6,780 bases of DNA, taken from contig CABMPS010000108.1 of the NCBI GenBank assembly GCA_902388545.1, positions 1 to 6,780 of the forward strand. Reading direction: 5' to 3'. The translations under genes were made by a program, and so were the position numbers. The notes beneath the pieces were generated by a model. The model did no database searches, was not told the origin of the DNA, and saw nothing but the letters and a program-made list of their open reading frames with translations. Of this stretch, positions 1 to 5,617 are shown in pieces. The stretch comes from an uncultured Collinsella sp. GTDB lineage: Bacteria; Actinomycetota; Coriobacteriia; Coriobacteriales; Coriobacteriaceae. Position 1 is the stretch's first letter. Each line of letters begins with the position of its first letter.

Positions 1-5
1 CCGCT

Positions 6-482
6 TTATGCCAGCACGGTGCCGGCGCCGATGTGGCAGTTCTTGCCCACGGTGGCGCGGCCGCCCAGCACGGCGCCCATGTCGATCATGGAGCCTTCGC
101 CAATGACGGAGCCGATGTTGATAATGGCACCCATCATGATGACGGCGCGGTCGCCGATCTCGACGCGGTCGCGGATGATCGCGCCCGGCTCGATGCGGGC
201 ATTGATGCCCTTAAGGTCGAGCATGGGGACGGCGGAGTTGCGGCAGTCATTCTCGACGTCGTAGTAGTCGATGGAGTCGGCATTGGCATCGAGGATGGCC
301 TTGAGCTCATCCCAGTCGCCAAAGACAGTTTTGCCACGACGGCCGCCGTAGACGTGCGCATCGCCCCAGGCAACCTTCATGCCGGGCTTCTCGCGCACAT
401 ACAGCTTGACGGGCGTCTTTTTGGGCGCGGTGGCGATGTAATTGATAATCTCCTGGGCATCCATCTCGGCTGCGTTACTCAT
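6..482 (-). pseudogene. dapH: Tetrahydrodipicolinate N-acetyltransferase, truncated after 158 residues
   Basis: The product acetylates tetrahydrodipicolinate from acetyl-CoA in the acetylase branch of lysine/diaminopimelate synthesis (cytoplasm). Seen: an N-terminal domain (about residues 7-75), then [15 protein letters not shown] (76-90) and [10 protein letters not shown] (96-105), then left-handed beta-helix hexapeptide repeats ([30 protein letters not shown]). These match Bacillus DapH closely from memory. Family members are about 235 residues long and continue after VLA with GVIEPPSAKP and more repeats. Here VLA is followed at once by TAA (positions 8-6), so about 75 C-terminal residues are missing, including the rest of the acetyl-CoA-binding helix. 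Only 5 bases lie beyond the stop, so a real break, an insertion point and an assembly edge cannot be told apart. The start is ATG at 482, with AAAGGAG (498-492) 9 bases upstream. It is the last visible gene of the operon, 39 bases after dapB. Identity is very sure; pseudogene status is uncertain. Confidence 0.85.
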
Positions 483-491
483 ATGCTGTTT

Positions 492-498
492 CTCCTTT
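492..498 (-). promoter_or_regulatory. Ribosome binding site of dapH
   Basis: On the minus strand AAAGGAG lies 9 bases before the ATG at 482. It sits in the 39-base gap after dapB. It fixes the start at [10 protein letters not shown] rather than at the internal Met7, whose surroundings carry no comparable site. Confidence 0.7.
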
Positions 499-521
499 GC
501 GTGGGTACGGTAGATAACTGG

Positions 522-1262
522 TTAGGCGAACATGACCTGGTCGAAGGTGTAGAAGCCAGGGTCGCGGACGACGAGCTTTTGAGCGGCGGCCAGAGCGCCG
601 TTGACAAAAATCTGGCGGCTCGTGGCGCGATGGCTAAGCGTGACCTCCTCATCCTGGCCAAAGAAGCTCACCTCGTGCACGCCGGCGACGGTGCCGCCGC
701 GCAGCGAGTGCATGCCGATTTCCTTGGGATCGCGAGCGCCGCACATGCCCTCGCGACCGTAGACAGGATGATAGCCAGCCTCAGGCTCGGCCTCGACAAC
801 GGCGTCGAGTAGCAGCTTGGCGGTGCCGCTGGGAGCGTCGACCTTTTGGTTGTGGTGCGTCTCGACAATCTCGCAGTCAAAGCCGGGCAGTTCACGCGTG
901 GCCTGGGCCACTAGGTGACGCAGGGCTGCGATACCGATGGAGTAGTTGCCGGAGTGCATGACGCGGGCGTTCTGACCCAGCTCGTGCAGGCGATCCATCT
1001 GCTCGGGTGTGTAGCCCGTGGTGCCCGAGACCAACGCTGCGCCCGTGCGCTCGACATAGGCGACGACGGCATCGAAGGTCACGACGTTCGAGAAGTCGAT
1101 GATGACGTCGGCTGCCGGGGCGCTCTCGAGCTCGGACAAGTCGAAGCCGATCTGGGCGACGATGTCAAAAACGGGTTGACCGGCGGCGTCAACGGTGCTC
1201 TCGGCGGTGGTACGGATGAGCGAGCCCATGCGACCCGTTCCCATAATGACGGTCTTAATCAA
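522..1262 (-). CDS. dapB: 4-hydroxy-tetrahydrodipicolinate reductase
   Basis: Reduces the DapA product to tetrahydrodipicolinate with NAD(P)H; cytoplasmic. Seen in the 246-residue protein: the nucleotide-binding loop GTGRMG (8-13), DFS (56-58) and SGTTGY (79-84), and the family signature ETHHNQKVDAPSGTAK (134-149). In that signature H136 and K140 correspond to the catalytic His159 and Lys163 of the E. coli enzyme. A C-terminal RGGTVAGVHEVSFFG and RQIFVNGALAAAQ complete the fold. The length is usual for Gram-positive DapB (E. coli 273). The start is TTG at 1262: its reading frame overlaps the end of dapA by 8 bases, and AAGGGAG (1278-1272) lies 9 bases upstream within the dapA coding sequence. 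The overlap suggests translational coupling to dapA and shared control by the upstream lysine riboswitch. No missing motif is seen. Confidence 0.97.
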   Translation of the reverse strand: MIKTVIMGTGRMGSLIRTTAESTVDAAGQPVFDIVAQIGFDLSELESAPAADVIIDFSNVVTFDAVVAYVERTGAALVSGTTGYTPEQMDRLHELGQNARVMHSGNYSIGIAALRHLVAQATRELPGFDCEIVETHHNQKVDAPSGTAKLLLDAVVEAEPEAGYHPVYGREGMCGARDPKEIGMHSLRGGTVAGVHEVSFFGQDEEVTLSHRATSRQIFVNGALAAAQKLVVRDPGFYTFDQVMFA

Positions 1263-2145
1263 GCAGACCAGCTCCCTTCAGAGCATCGGTAAGTGCGGCG
1301 CGTGTGTTATCGGCCATGGGGCACAGCGGCATGCGGTAGTTGGCTTCGATCATACCCATCTGGGCGAGCGCCTCTTTGACGGGGATGGGGTTGACTTCGC
1401 TAAAGAGGGCATTGATGAGCGGCTGGCCGGCAATCTGGATATCGCGGGCGCGCTCGACGTCACCGTCCAGATAGGCGCGGCACATGTCGTGCACGAGCTG
1501 CGGCTGAATGTCTGCCCACACGCTGATGGTGCCCGAGGCGCCCAGGCTCATGAGCGGCACGGTGAGCGCGTCTTCGCCCGAGTACATACGGAAGTCATCG
1601 GACAGCAGGTGGGCGATCTTGGCCGCGTAGGCGACGTTGCCCGAGGCTTCCTTAATACCCATGATGTTGGGGTGCGCGGCCAAGCGCTCTACGTTGCGCT
1701 CGCTGATGCCGCAGCCGCAGCGGCCGGGGATGTTGTACAGGATGCAGGGGATATCTACGGCATCGGCAACGGTCTTAAAGTGCTGGTAGATGCCCTCTTC
1801 ATTAGACTTGTTGTAGTAGGGGGTAATGAGCAGCAGGCCGTCGGCGCCCAGGCCCTGATAGGTGAGCGACTTGGTGAGCATGGTTTGCGTGGAGTTGGAG
1901 CCCGAGCCGGCGATGACGGGGACGCGGCCCGCAACCTGCTTGACCACTGCGGCGACAACGGAGTTGTCCTCGTCGTCGGTCATCGTGGCGCTCTCGCCGG
2001 TGGTGCCCAGGGTGAGGATGGCGTCGGTGCCATTTTGCAGGTGGAAATCGATAAGGCGCTCGAGCGCGTCAAAGTCGACGCTGCCGTCCTTTTTAAACGG
2101 CGTAACAAGGGCGACGATCGAGCCCTCGAGATTGCGGATGTCCAT
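1255..2145 (-). CDS. dapA: Possible separate DapA from an internal start in the lysA-dapA frame
   Basis: Same frame as the fusion, read from the ATG at 2145. It gives a 296-residue protein beginning MDIRNLEGSIVALVTPF, the normal N-terminus and length of 4-hydroxy-tetrahydrodipicolinate synthase. AAGGAG (2157-2152) stands 6 bases before the ATG, a better site than the one in front of lysA. Catalytic residues: TTGES (48-52), Y111, Y137, R142 and K165. By alignment from memory to E. coli DapA, the lysine-contact residues H53, H56 and E84 are replaced by D57, D60 and T88, while N84 and Y110 are kept. This suggests weak or no feedback inhibition by lysine, as in many Gram-positive enzymes. Whether cells make this product, the fusion, or both cannot be read from DNA. 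Confidence 0.55.
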   Translation of the reverse strand: MDIRNLEGSIVALVTPFKKDGSVDFDALERLIDFHLQNGTDAILTLGTTGESATMTDDEDNSVVAAVVKQVAGRVPVIAGSGSNSTQTMLTKSLTYQGLGADGLLLITPYYNKSNEEGIYQHFKTVADAVDIPCILYNIPGRCGCGISERNVERLAAHPNIMGIKEASGNVAYAAKIAHLLSDDFRMYSGEDALTVPLMSLGASGTISVWADIQPQLVHDMCRAYLDGDVERARDIQIAGQPLINALFSEVNPIPVKEALAQMGMIEANYRMPLCPMADNTRAALTDALKGAGLLD

Positions 2146-3564
2146 GTTCTTCTCCTTCGCTTCCGCGATCTGGATGCGTTTGTTCCACTGAGCGGCGACG
2201 GCCAGGCGTTCGTCCTGGGCGCGGCGACGGGCGCTTTCGGCACGCGACTTGGCCAGCAGCTCACGGCCGCACGACAGCACGTCGAGCGTGGCAAAATAAT
2301 CGCCTGGGCGCTCGGCGCGGCGGATGAGGTCGGCCGAGCCATCGGGGCGCAGCAATACCTCGGCGGAGCGCAGGCGGCCGTTGTAGTTGTAGCCCATGGA
2401 GTAGCCATGCGCGCCCGTGTCGTGAATCACGAGCAGGTCGCCCACGTCGATATGCGGCAGTTTGCGGTCGATGGCGAACTTATCGTTGTTCTCGCACAGA
2501 TTGCCCGTGATGTCGTAGGTGTCCGTAACGGGCGCTGCAGTCTTGTCGGCGCCACCTGGCTGACCCATCACCGTAATGTGGTGGTAGGCGCCATACATGG
2601 CAGGGCGAATCAGATCGACGGCGCTTGCATCGACACCGATATAGTTCTTGTAGATCTGCTTCTCATGGATGGCCTTGGTCACCAGGCAGCCGTAGGGGCC
2701 CATCATAAAACGACCCATCTCGGTGCAGATCGCCACATCGCCCATGCCGGCGGGAACCAGAATCTCGTCGTAGGCCGCGTGTACGCTCTCGCCGATGGCG
2801 TGGATGTCGTTGGCCTGCTGCTCGGGCAGATAGGGGATGCCGACGCCGCCGGACAGATTGATAAAGGCGACATGTGCGCCGGTCTCGCGCTCCAGGCGCA
2901 CGGCAAGCTCAAAGAGGATGCGTGCAAGCTTGGGGTAGTAGTCGTTGGTGACGGTGTTGCTGGCAAGGAATGCGTGGATGCCAAAGTCCTCGGCGCCCTT
3001 GGCCTTGAGCATGCGGAAGGCCTCAAAGAGCTGCTCGGTGGTCATGCCGTACTTGGAATCGCCGGGGTTATCCATGATGCCGTTGGAGAGCTGGAACAGG
3101 CCGCCCGGATTAAAGCGGCAGCTGACTGTCTTGGGGATGGGCCCCGCGATACGCTCAAAGAACTCGATATGGCTGATGTCATCAAAGTTGACGATGGCGC
3201 CCAGTTTATCTGCAAGGGCAAAGTCCGCCGCCGGCGTGTCGTTAGACGAGAACATGATGTCGTGTCCCGTGATGCCCAGCGACCGGGCGATCATGAGCTC
3301 GGTATAGCTCGAACAATCGCAGCCGCAGCCGTATTCGTTGAGAATGGAGATGAGCGCCGGGTTGGGATTGGCCTTGACGGCAAAGTATTCCTTAAAGCCC
3401 GGGTTCCATGCGAAGGCGTCGCGCACTTCTTGCATGTTGCGGCGGATGCCCGCCTCGTCGTATAGATGAAATGGCGTGGGGAACTGCTCGACGACATGCT
3501 CGAGCGTTTCCTTGTCCACAAACGGCTGCTTGGTCGCATATGCCTCGTTGGGGGTCAATGCCAT
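1255..3564 (-). CDS. lysA-dapA: LysA-DapA fusion: diaminopimelate decarboxylase joined to dihydrodipicolinate synthase
   Basis: One uninterrupted frame of 769 residues. Residues 1 to about 428 are a fold-type III, PLP-dependent decarboxylase that turns meso-diaminopimelate into lysine. Its landmarks are the PLP lysine K64 in YFAVKANP, GIHAFLASNT (195-204), the phosphate loop SGGVGIPY (238-245), TEMGR (281-285), CEN with C357 and E358, and a C-terminal GYNYNG. Residues 429-473 are a charged Ala/Arg/Glu-rich, probably helical linker. Residues 474-769 are a complete 296-residue DapA, which condenses pyruvate with aspartate semialdehyde. In DapA numbering T48, Y111, Y137, R142 and the Schiff-base lysine K165 are all present. 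The start is ATG at 3564, with GAGG (3578-3575) 10 bases upstream. A strong ribosome binding site precedes the internal Met474, so separate DapA may also be made. Both enzymes are certain; a physical fusion rests on the absence of any stop between them. The gene is first in the operon, behind a lysine riboswitch. Confidence 0.93.
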   Translation of the reverse strand: MALTPNEAYATKQPFVDKETLEHVVEQFPTPFHLYDEAGIRRNMQEVRDAFAWNPGFKEYFAVKANPNPALISILNEYGCGCDCSSYTELMIARSLGITGHDIMFSSNDTPAADFALADKLGAIVNFDDISHIEFFERIAGPIPKTVSCRFNPGGLFQLSNGIMDNPGDSKYGMTTEQLFEAFRMLKAKGAEDFGIHAFLASNTVTNDYYPKLARILFELAVRLERETGAHVAFINLSGGVGIPYLPEQQANDIHAIGESVHAAYDEILVPAGMGDVAICTEMGRFMMGPYGCLVTKAIHEKQIYKNYIGVDASAVDLIRPAMYGAYHHITVMGQPGGADKTAAPVTDTYDITGNLCENNDKFAIDRKLPHIDVGDLLVIHDTGAHGYSMGYNYNGRLRSAEVLLRPDGSADLIRRAERPGDYFATLDVLSCGRELLAKSRAESARRRAQDERLAVAAQWNKRIQIAEAKEKNMDIRNLEGSIVALVTPFKKDGSVDFDALERLIDFHLQNGTDAILTLGTTGESATMTDDEDNSVVAAVVKQVAGRVPVIAGSGSNSTQTMLTKSLTYQGLGADGLLLITPYYNKSNEEGIYQHFKTVADAVDIPCILYNIPGRCGCGISERNVERLAAHPNIMGIKEASGNVAYAAKIAHLLSDDFRMYSGEDALTVPLMSLGASGTISVWADIQPQLVHDMCRAYLDGDVERARDIQIAGQPLINALFSEVNPIPVKEALAQMGMIEANYRMPLCPMADNTRAALTDALKGAGLLD
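2152..2157 (-). promoter_or_regulatory. Internal ribosome binding site for dapA
   Basis: Minus-strand AAGGAG lies 6 bases upstream of the in-frame ATG at 2145. It sits inside codons that read KEKN at the end of the LysA-DapA linker. An almost ideal site at exactly the boundary of a normal DapA N-terminus is unlikely by chance. Confidence 0.65.
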
Positions 3565-3634
3565 GTCCCGTAAACCTCGCTATCCAGACGGCGCCATCTG
3601 CGCATCGAATCCGCATAGCGTGGACCCAATGTCC
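3565..3634 (-). promoter_or_regulatory. Riboswitch expression platform and lysA ribosome binding site
   Basis: This 70-base stretch lies between the aptamer and the lysA ATG. GGATAGCG (3585-3578) runs directly into GAGG (3578-3575), the presumed ribosome binding site. It is a perfect 8-base complement of the 3' strand of aptamer helix P1, CGCTATCC (3642-3635). A second CGCTAT (3620-3615) can also pair with its ATAGCG part. There is no stem followed by a U-run, so control of translation initiation (or Rho) is more likely than intrinsic termination. The exact on/off pairing is inferred and not settled by reading. Confidence 0.6.
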
Positions 3635-3795
3635 GGATAGCGCTCCCGCATTGCTGCAGACAGTCCTGCGGGTGTTTCCCGCAGGCCCACCAGGCTGTTC
3701 GTGCCCGAAAAACCCAGTTCGGCGGGTTTCGCCTCCCCACGGGGTCAAAGCCTGCCGGCTCGCCCGCGGATCTTCGTGCCCGCGCCTCTATCAAG
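3635..3795 (-). promoter_or_regulatory. Lysine riboswitch (L box) aptamer
   Basis: A leader RNA that binds lysine and lowers expression of lysine genes. The minus strand follows the known L-box order. P1 is GATAG (3792-3788) paired with CTATC (3640-3636), followed on the 5' side by AGGCGCG. Then come a GGGGAGGCG core, GCCGAA, CTGGTGGGCC, a strong 8-bp hairpin CCTGCGGG-AAACA-CCCGCAGG (3685-3665), GGACTGTC, and finally GGGAGCGCTATCC. The matching parts of the Bacillus subtilis lysC leader (GATAGAGGTGCG, GGGGAGCGTCGCCGAA, GCTGTC, GGAGGGCTATC) line up in the same order. The position, immediately upstream of a lysA-dapA-dapB-dapH operon, is the expected one. The length of about 160 bases fits the class. 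Confidence 0.92.
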
Positions 3796-3827
3796 TGGTA
3801 AAGACCCTATCACGTTGCACTTTACCA
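3796..3827. repeat. 8-bp inverted repeat over the divergent promoters, candidate operator
   Basis: TGGTAAAG (3796-3803) and CTTTACCA (3820-3827) are perfect inverted copies 16 bases apart. The right arm covers the putative -35 of the plus-strand promoter and touches that of the minus-strand promoter. The left arm lies at the likely lysA start of transcription. A dimeric regulator of both directions is possible. So is a chance repeat or a stem at the 5' end of the riboswitch RNA. Confidence 0.4.
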
Positions 3828-3832
3828 AACAA
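3804..3832 (-). promoter_or_regulatory. Putative promoter of the lysA-dapA operon
   Basis: On the minus strand, -35 TTGTTT (3832-3827) and -10 TAGGGT (3809-3804) are separated by 17 bases. A TG one base before the -10 could act as an extended -10. Transcription would start near 3797, just ahead of the riboswitch aptamer, as required. The -10 matches the consensus weakly (3 of 6), so this is inferred from position. Confidence 0.45.
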
Positions 3833-3849
3833 GAGTATTCGTATATAAC
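3821..3849 (+). promoter_or_regulatory. Putative promoter of the M20 amidohydrolase gene
   Basis: -35 TTTACC (3821-3826) and -10 TATAAC (3844-3849) lie 17 bases apart, matching the vegetative consensus at 4 of 6 and 5 of 6 positions. Transcription would begin near 3856 and leave a leader of about 87 bases before the ATG at 3943. This promoter faces away from the lysA promoter and is not under the riboswitch. Confidence 0.5.
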
Positions 3850-3942
3850 GTTTAAAAAATGCAGCATCATGCTAGAAACAAGGGTGCCACAATCCAGCGT
3901 CACAATAGGTGTCAGCCGAGTCGTCCCATGAAAGGAATCCCT

Positions 3943-5130
3943 ATGACCGAGCTCCAAGAACTCCGTCGTTATCGTCGCGACCTGCACCGCATTCCGGAGC
4001 TCGACTTCGATCTTCCGCAGACGATTGCCTATATCGAGGGCGTGTTGGCGCCGCTCGCCTGCGAGGTGACCCATCCGTGTCCCAGCTGCGTCTGCGCTTT
4101 CTTCGATGCCGGCACGGGCGCCGCGCATGCCTCGGCGATTCGCGCCGACATGGACGCCCTGCCCATCGCGGAGGCAACGGGCGCGGCCTTTGCCTCGACG
4201 CATCCCGGTAAGATGCATGCGTGCGGTCACGACGGCCACATGGCCATGGCTCTCGCGGTGGCGACTTTTGTCGACCGAGCGATTCGTGAGCAGCCGGGCG
4301 CCATCAAGCGCAACGTGCTCTTTGTGTTTCAGCCGGCCGAGGAAACGACCGGTGGCGCCAAGACGGTGTGTGAGAGCGGCGTATTCGAGCGCTACGGGGC
4401 GGATCGCATCTTTGGCTTCCACGTATGGCCCGATTTGCCCGCCGGCACGTTGGCGAGCTGTTCCGGTCCGCTGCTGGCGCGCTCAAGCGAGACGCACATT
4501 CATATCCATGGCGCGAGCGTCCATATCGCCAAGACCTACGGCGTTCCAGTCGAGGAATCGCATGATGCCGCGCTGGCAGCGGCCAAGTTCTTGGTTTCCG
4601 AGTGCGAGCTCATGGACGAGTTGGGTGCCGACGAGCCCTGCATTGGTAAGTTCGGCCTGCTGCAGGCCGGCACCGTCTGCAATGCGGTGGCGGGGGAGGC
4701 CCATGTGGCTGGCAGCCTGCGCGTGTTTACGGACGGTATGTTCGACCGTGCGCGCGAGGGCGTGCGCCGCGTGTTGGACGAGGCCTGCGCCGCAACAGGC
4801 TGCACGTGCGACCTCGACTTTGCCGAGGGCTATCCGCCGGTCGATAACGACCCCGAGCTGTTCGCCCACATTGCGCCTGCCTTGTCCGAGCTGCAACTTG
4901 TGGATGAGCCACTGCTAATCGCCGAGGATTTCGCGTTCTATCAGCGTCATCTGCCGGGCGTGTTCTTCTTGCTGGGCACGGGCGTGCCGGAGGGTCAAGA
5001 AAACCCGAGCGATTCGGATGGCTGCCCCGCCTATGCCACGAGCGCTCTGCATACCGATACCATGCTCTTTGACGAGGAAATCCTACTCAAGGGCCTCGAT
5101 GTCTACAAACGATTGCTTAACTTGGAGTGA
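3943..5130 (+). CDS. M20 family amidohydrolase, candidate N-acetyl-diaminopimelate deacetylase
   Basis: A dinuclear-metal hydrolase that removes an acyl group from an amino acid amide; cytoplasmic. Seen in 395 residues: IRADMDALP (66-74), GKMHACGHDGHM (89-100), PAEETTGG (131-138) with catalytic E133, FGFH (157-160), and ATSALHTD (365-372). The five usual metal ligands, C94, H96, E134, H160 and H370, are all present. The lid domain is about residues 170-285. The Met after CGHDGH, HVWPDLPAG and LIAEDFAFY recall the YkuR/DapL type of acetyl-diaminopimelate deacetylase. With dapH next door, which adds the acetyl group, that role is attractive. One oddity is that the lid has GASVHIAKTYG where relatives usually show GKGGHAAxPH, so another acyl-amino acid is possible. 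The start is ATG at 3943, with AAAGGA 6 bases upstream; an in-frame ATG at 3859 adds 28 residues unlike the family. Family very sure, substrate about even. Confidence 0.9.
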   Translation: MTELQELRRYRRDLHRIPELDFDLPQTIAYIEGVLAPLACEVTHPCPSCVCAFFDAGTGAAHASAIRADMDALPIAEATGAAFASTHPGKMHACGHDGHMAMALAVATFVDRAIREQPGAIKRNVLFVFQPAEETTGGAKTVCESGVFERYGADRIFGFHVWPDLPAGTLASCSGPLLARSSETHIHIHGASVHIAKTYGVPVEESHDAALAAAKFLVSECELMDELGADEPCIGKFGLLQAGTVCNAVAGEAHVAGSLRVFTDGMFDRAREGVRRVLDEACAATGCTCDLDFAEGYPPVDNDPELFAHIAPALSELQLVDEPLLIAEDFAFYQRHLPGVFFLLGTGVPEGQENPSDSDGCPAYATSALHTDTMLFDEEILLKGLDVYKRLLNLE

Positions 5131-5132
5131 CG

Positions 5133-5453
5133 ATGAAGCGCCGACAGTCTTCCGTATATAGTCCGGGTGGATGCGGGTGTGGCTTGCTGCTGCTTCCGGT
5201 TATTGCTGTGAGCATTGGCGTGATGTTTGCGCTTGCCGGGTTGGCCGCGGCGGCGCTCGTGCTGCTGATTGTGGCCATTGGCGTGACGGTCTGGCTGTGC
5301 CGTTCTCGCGAGCAACGTCGTGCCGATGGTAAGACCAATGTCGGATGGACCATCTTTTTAGTCGTCGCCTACCTATTGAGCATCAGCTATTTAGTTTTCT
5401 TTATCCTGTTGCTTGTGAGTACCTTTACCGGGGAATCCGTCACGTTGGGTTGA
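5133..5453 (+). CDS. Small three-helix membrane protein of unknown function
   Basis: I do not recognise a family. The 106-residue protein has a short basic N-terminus (MKRRQSS) and a GGCGCG turn with Cys14 and Cys16. A long hydrophobic stretch (about 18-56) could form two helices. A charged loop (CRSREQRRADGKTN, 56-69) and a third helix (about 73-98) follow. The positive-inside rule would put both the N-terminus and the loop in the cytoplasm. TTGGAG (5122-5127), inside the last codons of the amidohydrolase gene, lies 5 bases before the ATG at 5133. A GTG at 5127 is in frame, but its first base is part of that site. The gene begins 2 bases after the amidohydrolase stop, so the two are almost surely cotranscribed. 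A functional link, for example transport, is not shown by the sequence. Confidence 0.75.
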   Translation: MKRRQSSVYSPGGCGCGLLLLPVIAVSIGVMFALAGLAAAALVLLIVAIGVTVWLCRSREQRRADGKTNVGWTIFLVVAYLLSISYLVFFILLLVSTFTGESVTLG

Positions 5454-5530
5454 TGCACTGCCAGCAGACGGTCGCGCAAAGTGCGTTTGCTCGGCGTTCG
5501 GATAACCGCATTGGCCGTTTACCGCAACTT

Positions 5531-5543
5531 TAGCTCTCAGCTA
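5531..5543. repeat. Short inverted repeat in the 5454-5617 intergenic region
   Basis: TAGCT-CTC-AGCTA, arms of 5 bases. It is too weak and has no U-run to serve as a terminator. The 164-base intergenic stretch shows no convincing promoter. TTTAAT (5555-5560) could be a -10 but has no good -35. Confidence 0.25.
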
Positions 5544-5559
5544 GTGAATTCAAGTTTAA

Positions 5560-5611
5560 TCCTTCCTACGATGTGCTGTGTGCCGGCGCGGTAGCCGGAT
5601 CGTAGGAAGGA
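5560..5611 (+). promoter_or_regulatory. 13-bp perfect inverted repeat covering the lipoprotein ribosome binding site
   Basis: TCCTTCCTACGAT (5560-5572) is the exact reverse complement of ATCGTAGGAAGGA (5599-5611). The 26-base loop holds a second stem, CCGGC (5583-5587) with GCCGG (5594-5598), stacked against the first. The right arm contains AGGAAGGA, the ribosome binding site for the start at 5618. In RNA this would form a long hairpin that hides the site, so a cis-acting translational switch is plausible. Alternatively it is a DNA operator. If the weak -10 at 5555-5560 were used, transcription would start inside the left arm and the RNA hairpin would be incomplete. Confidence 0.6.
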
Positions 5612-5617
5612 CGCATG

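Noticed and set aside
33..812. 259-codon open frame on the plus strand opposite dapH and dapB
   Set aside because: It is antisense to clear enzyme genes, spans two genes and their spacer, and has low-complexity composition.
1195..3465. 756-codon open frame on the plus strand opposite lysA-dapA
   Set aside because: It lies wholly antisense to two enzymes with intact catalytic motifs, its translation is Val/Gly/Ala/His-rich and resembles no family, and such long shadows are usual in G+C-rich genes with biased third positions.
3565..3860. T-box or other amino-acid leader instead of an L box
   Set aside because: No T-box sequence or specifier loop is seen, while the lysine riboswitch elements occur in full order.
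3859..3942. 28-residue N-terminal extension of the amidohydrolase from the ATG at 3859
   Set aside because: The extension is unlike M20 N-termini and has no ribosome site, while the ATG at 3943 has AAAGGA at good spacing and gives the usual beginning. A leaderless start at 3859, 9 bases after the -10, is not fully excluded.
3745..4422. 225-codon minus-strand frame over the start of the amidohydrolase
   Set aside because: It crosses the divergent promoters and is opposite conserved metal-binding motifs; a shadow frame.
5476..5490. GCAAA-GTGCG-TTTGC as a terminator after the small membrane protein
   Set aside because: The stem is only 5 bp with no U-run; too weak to support.
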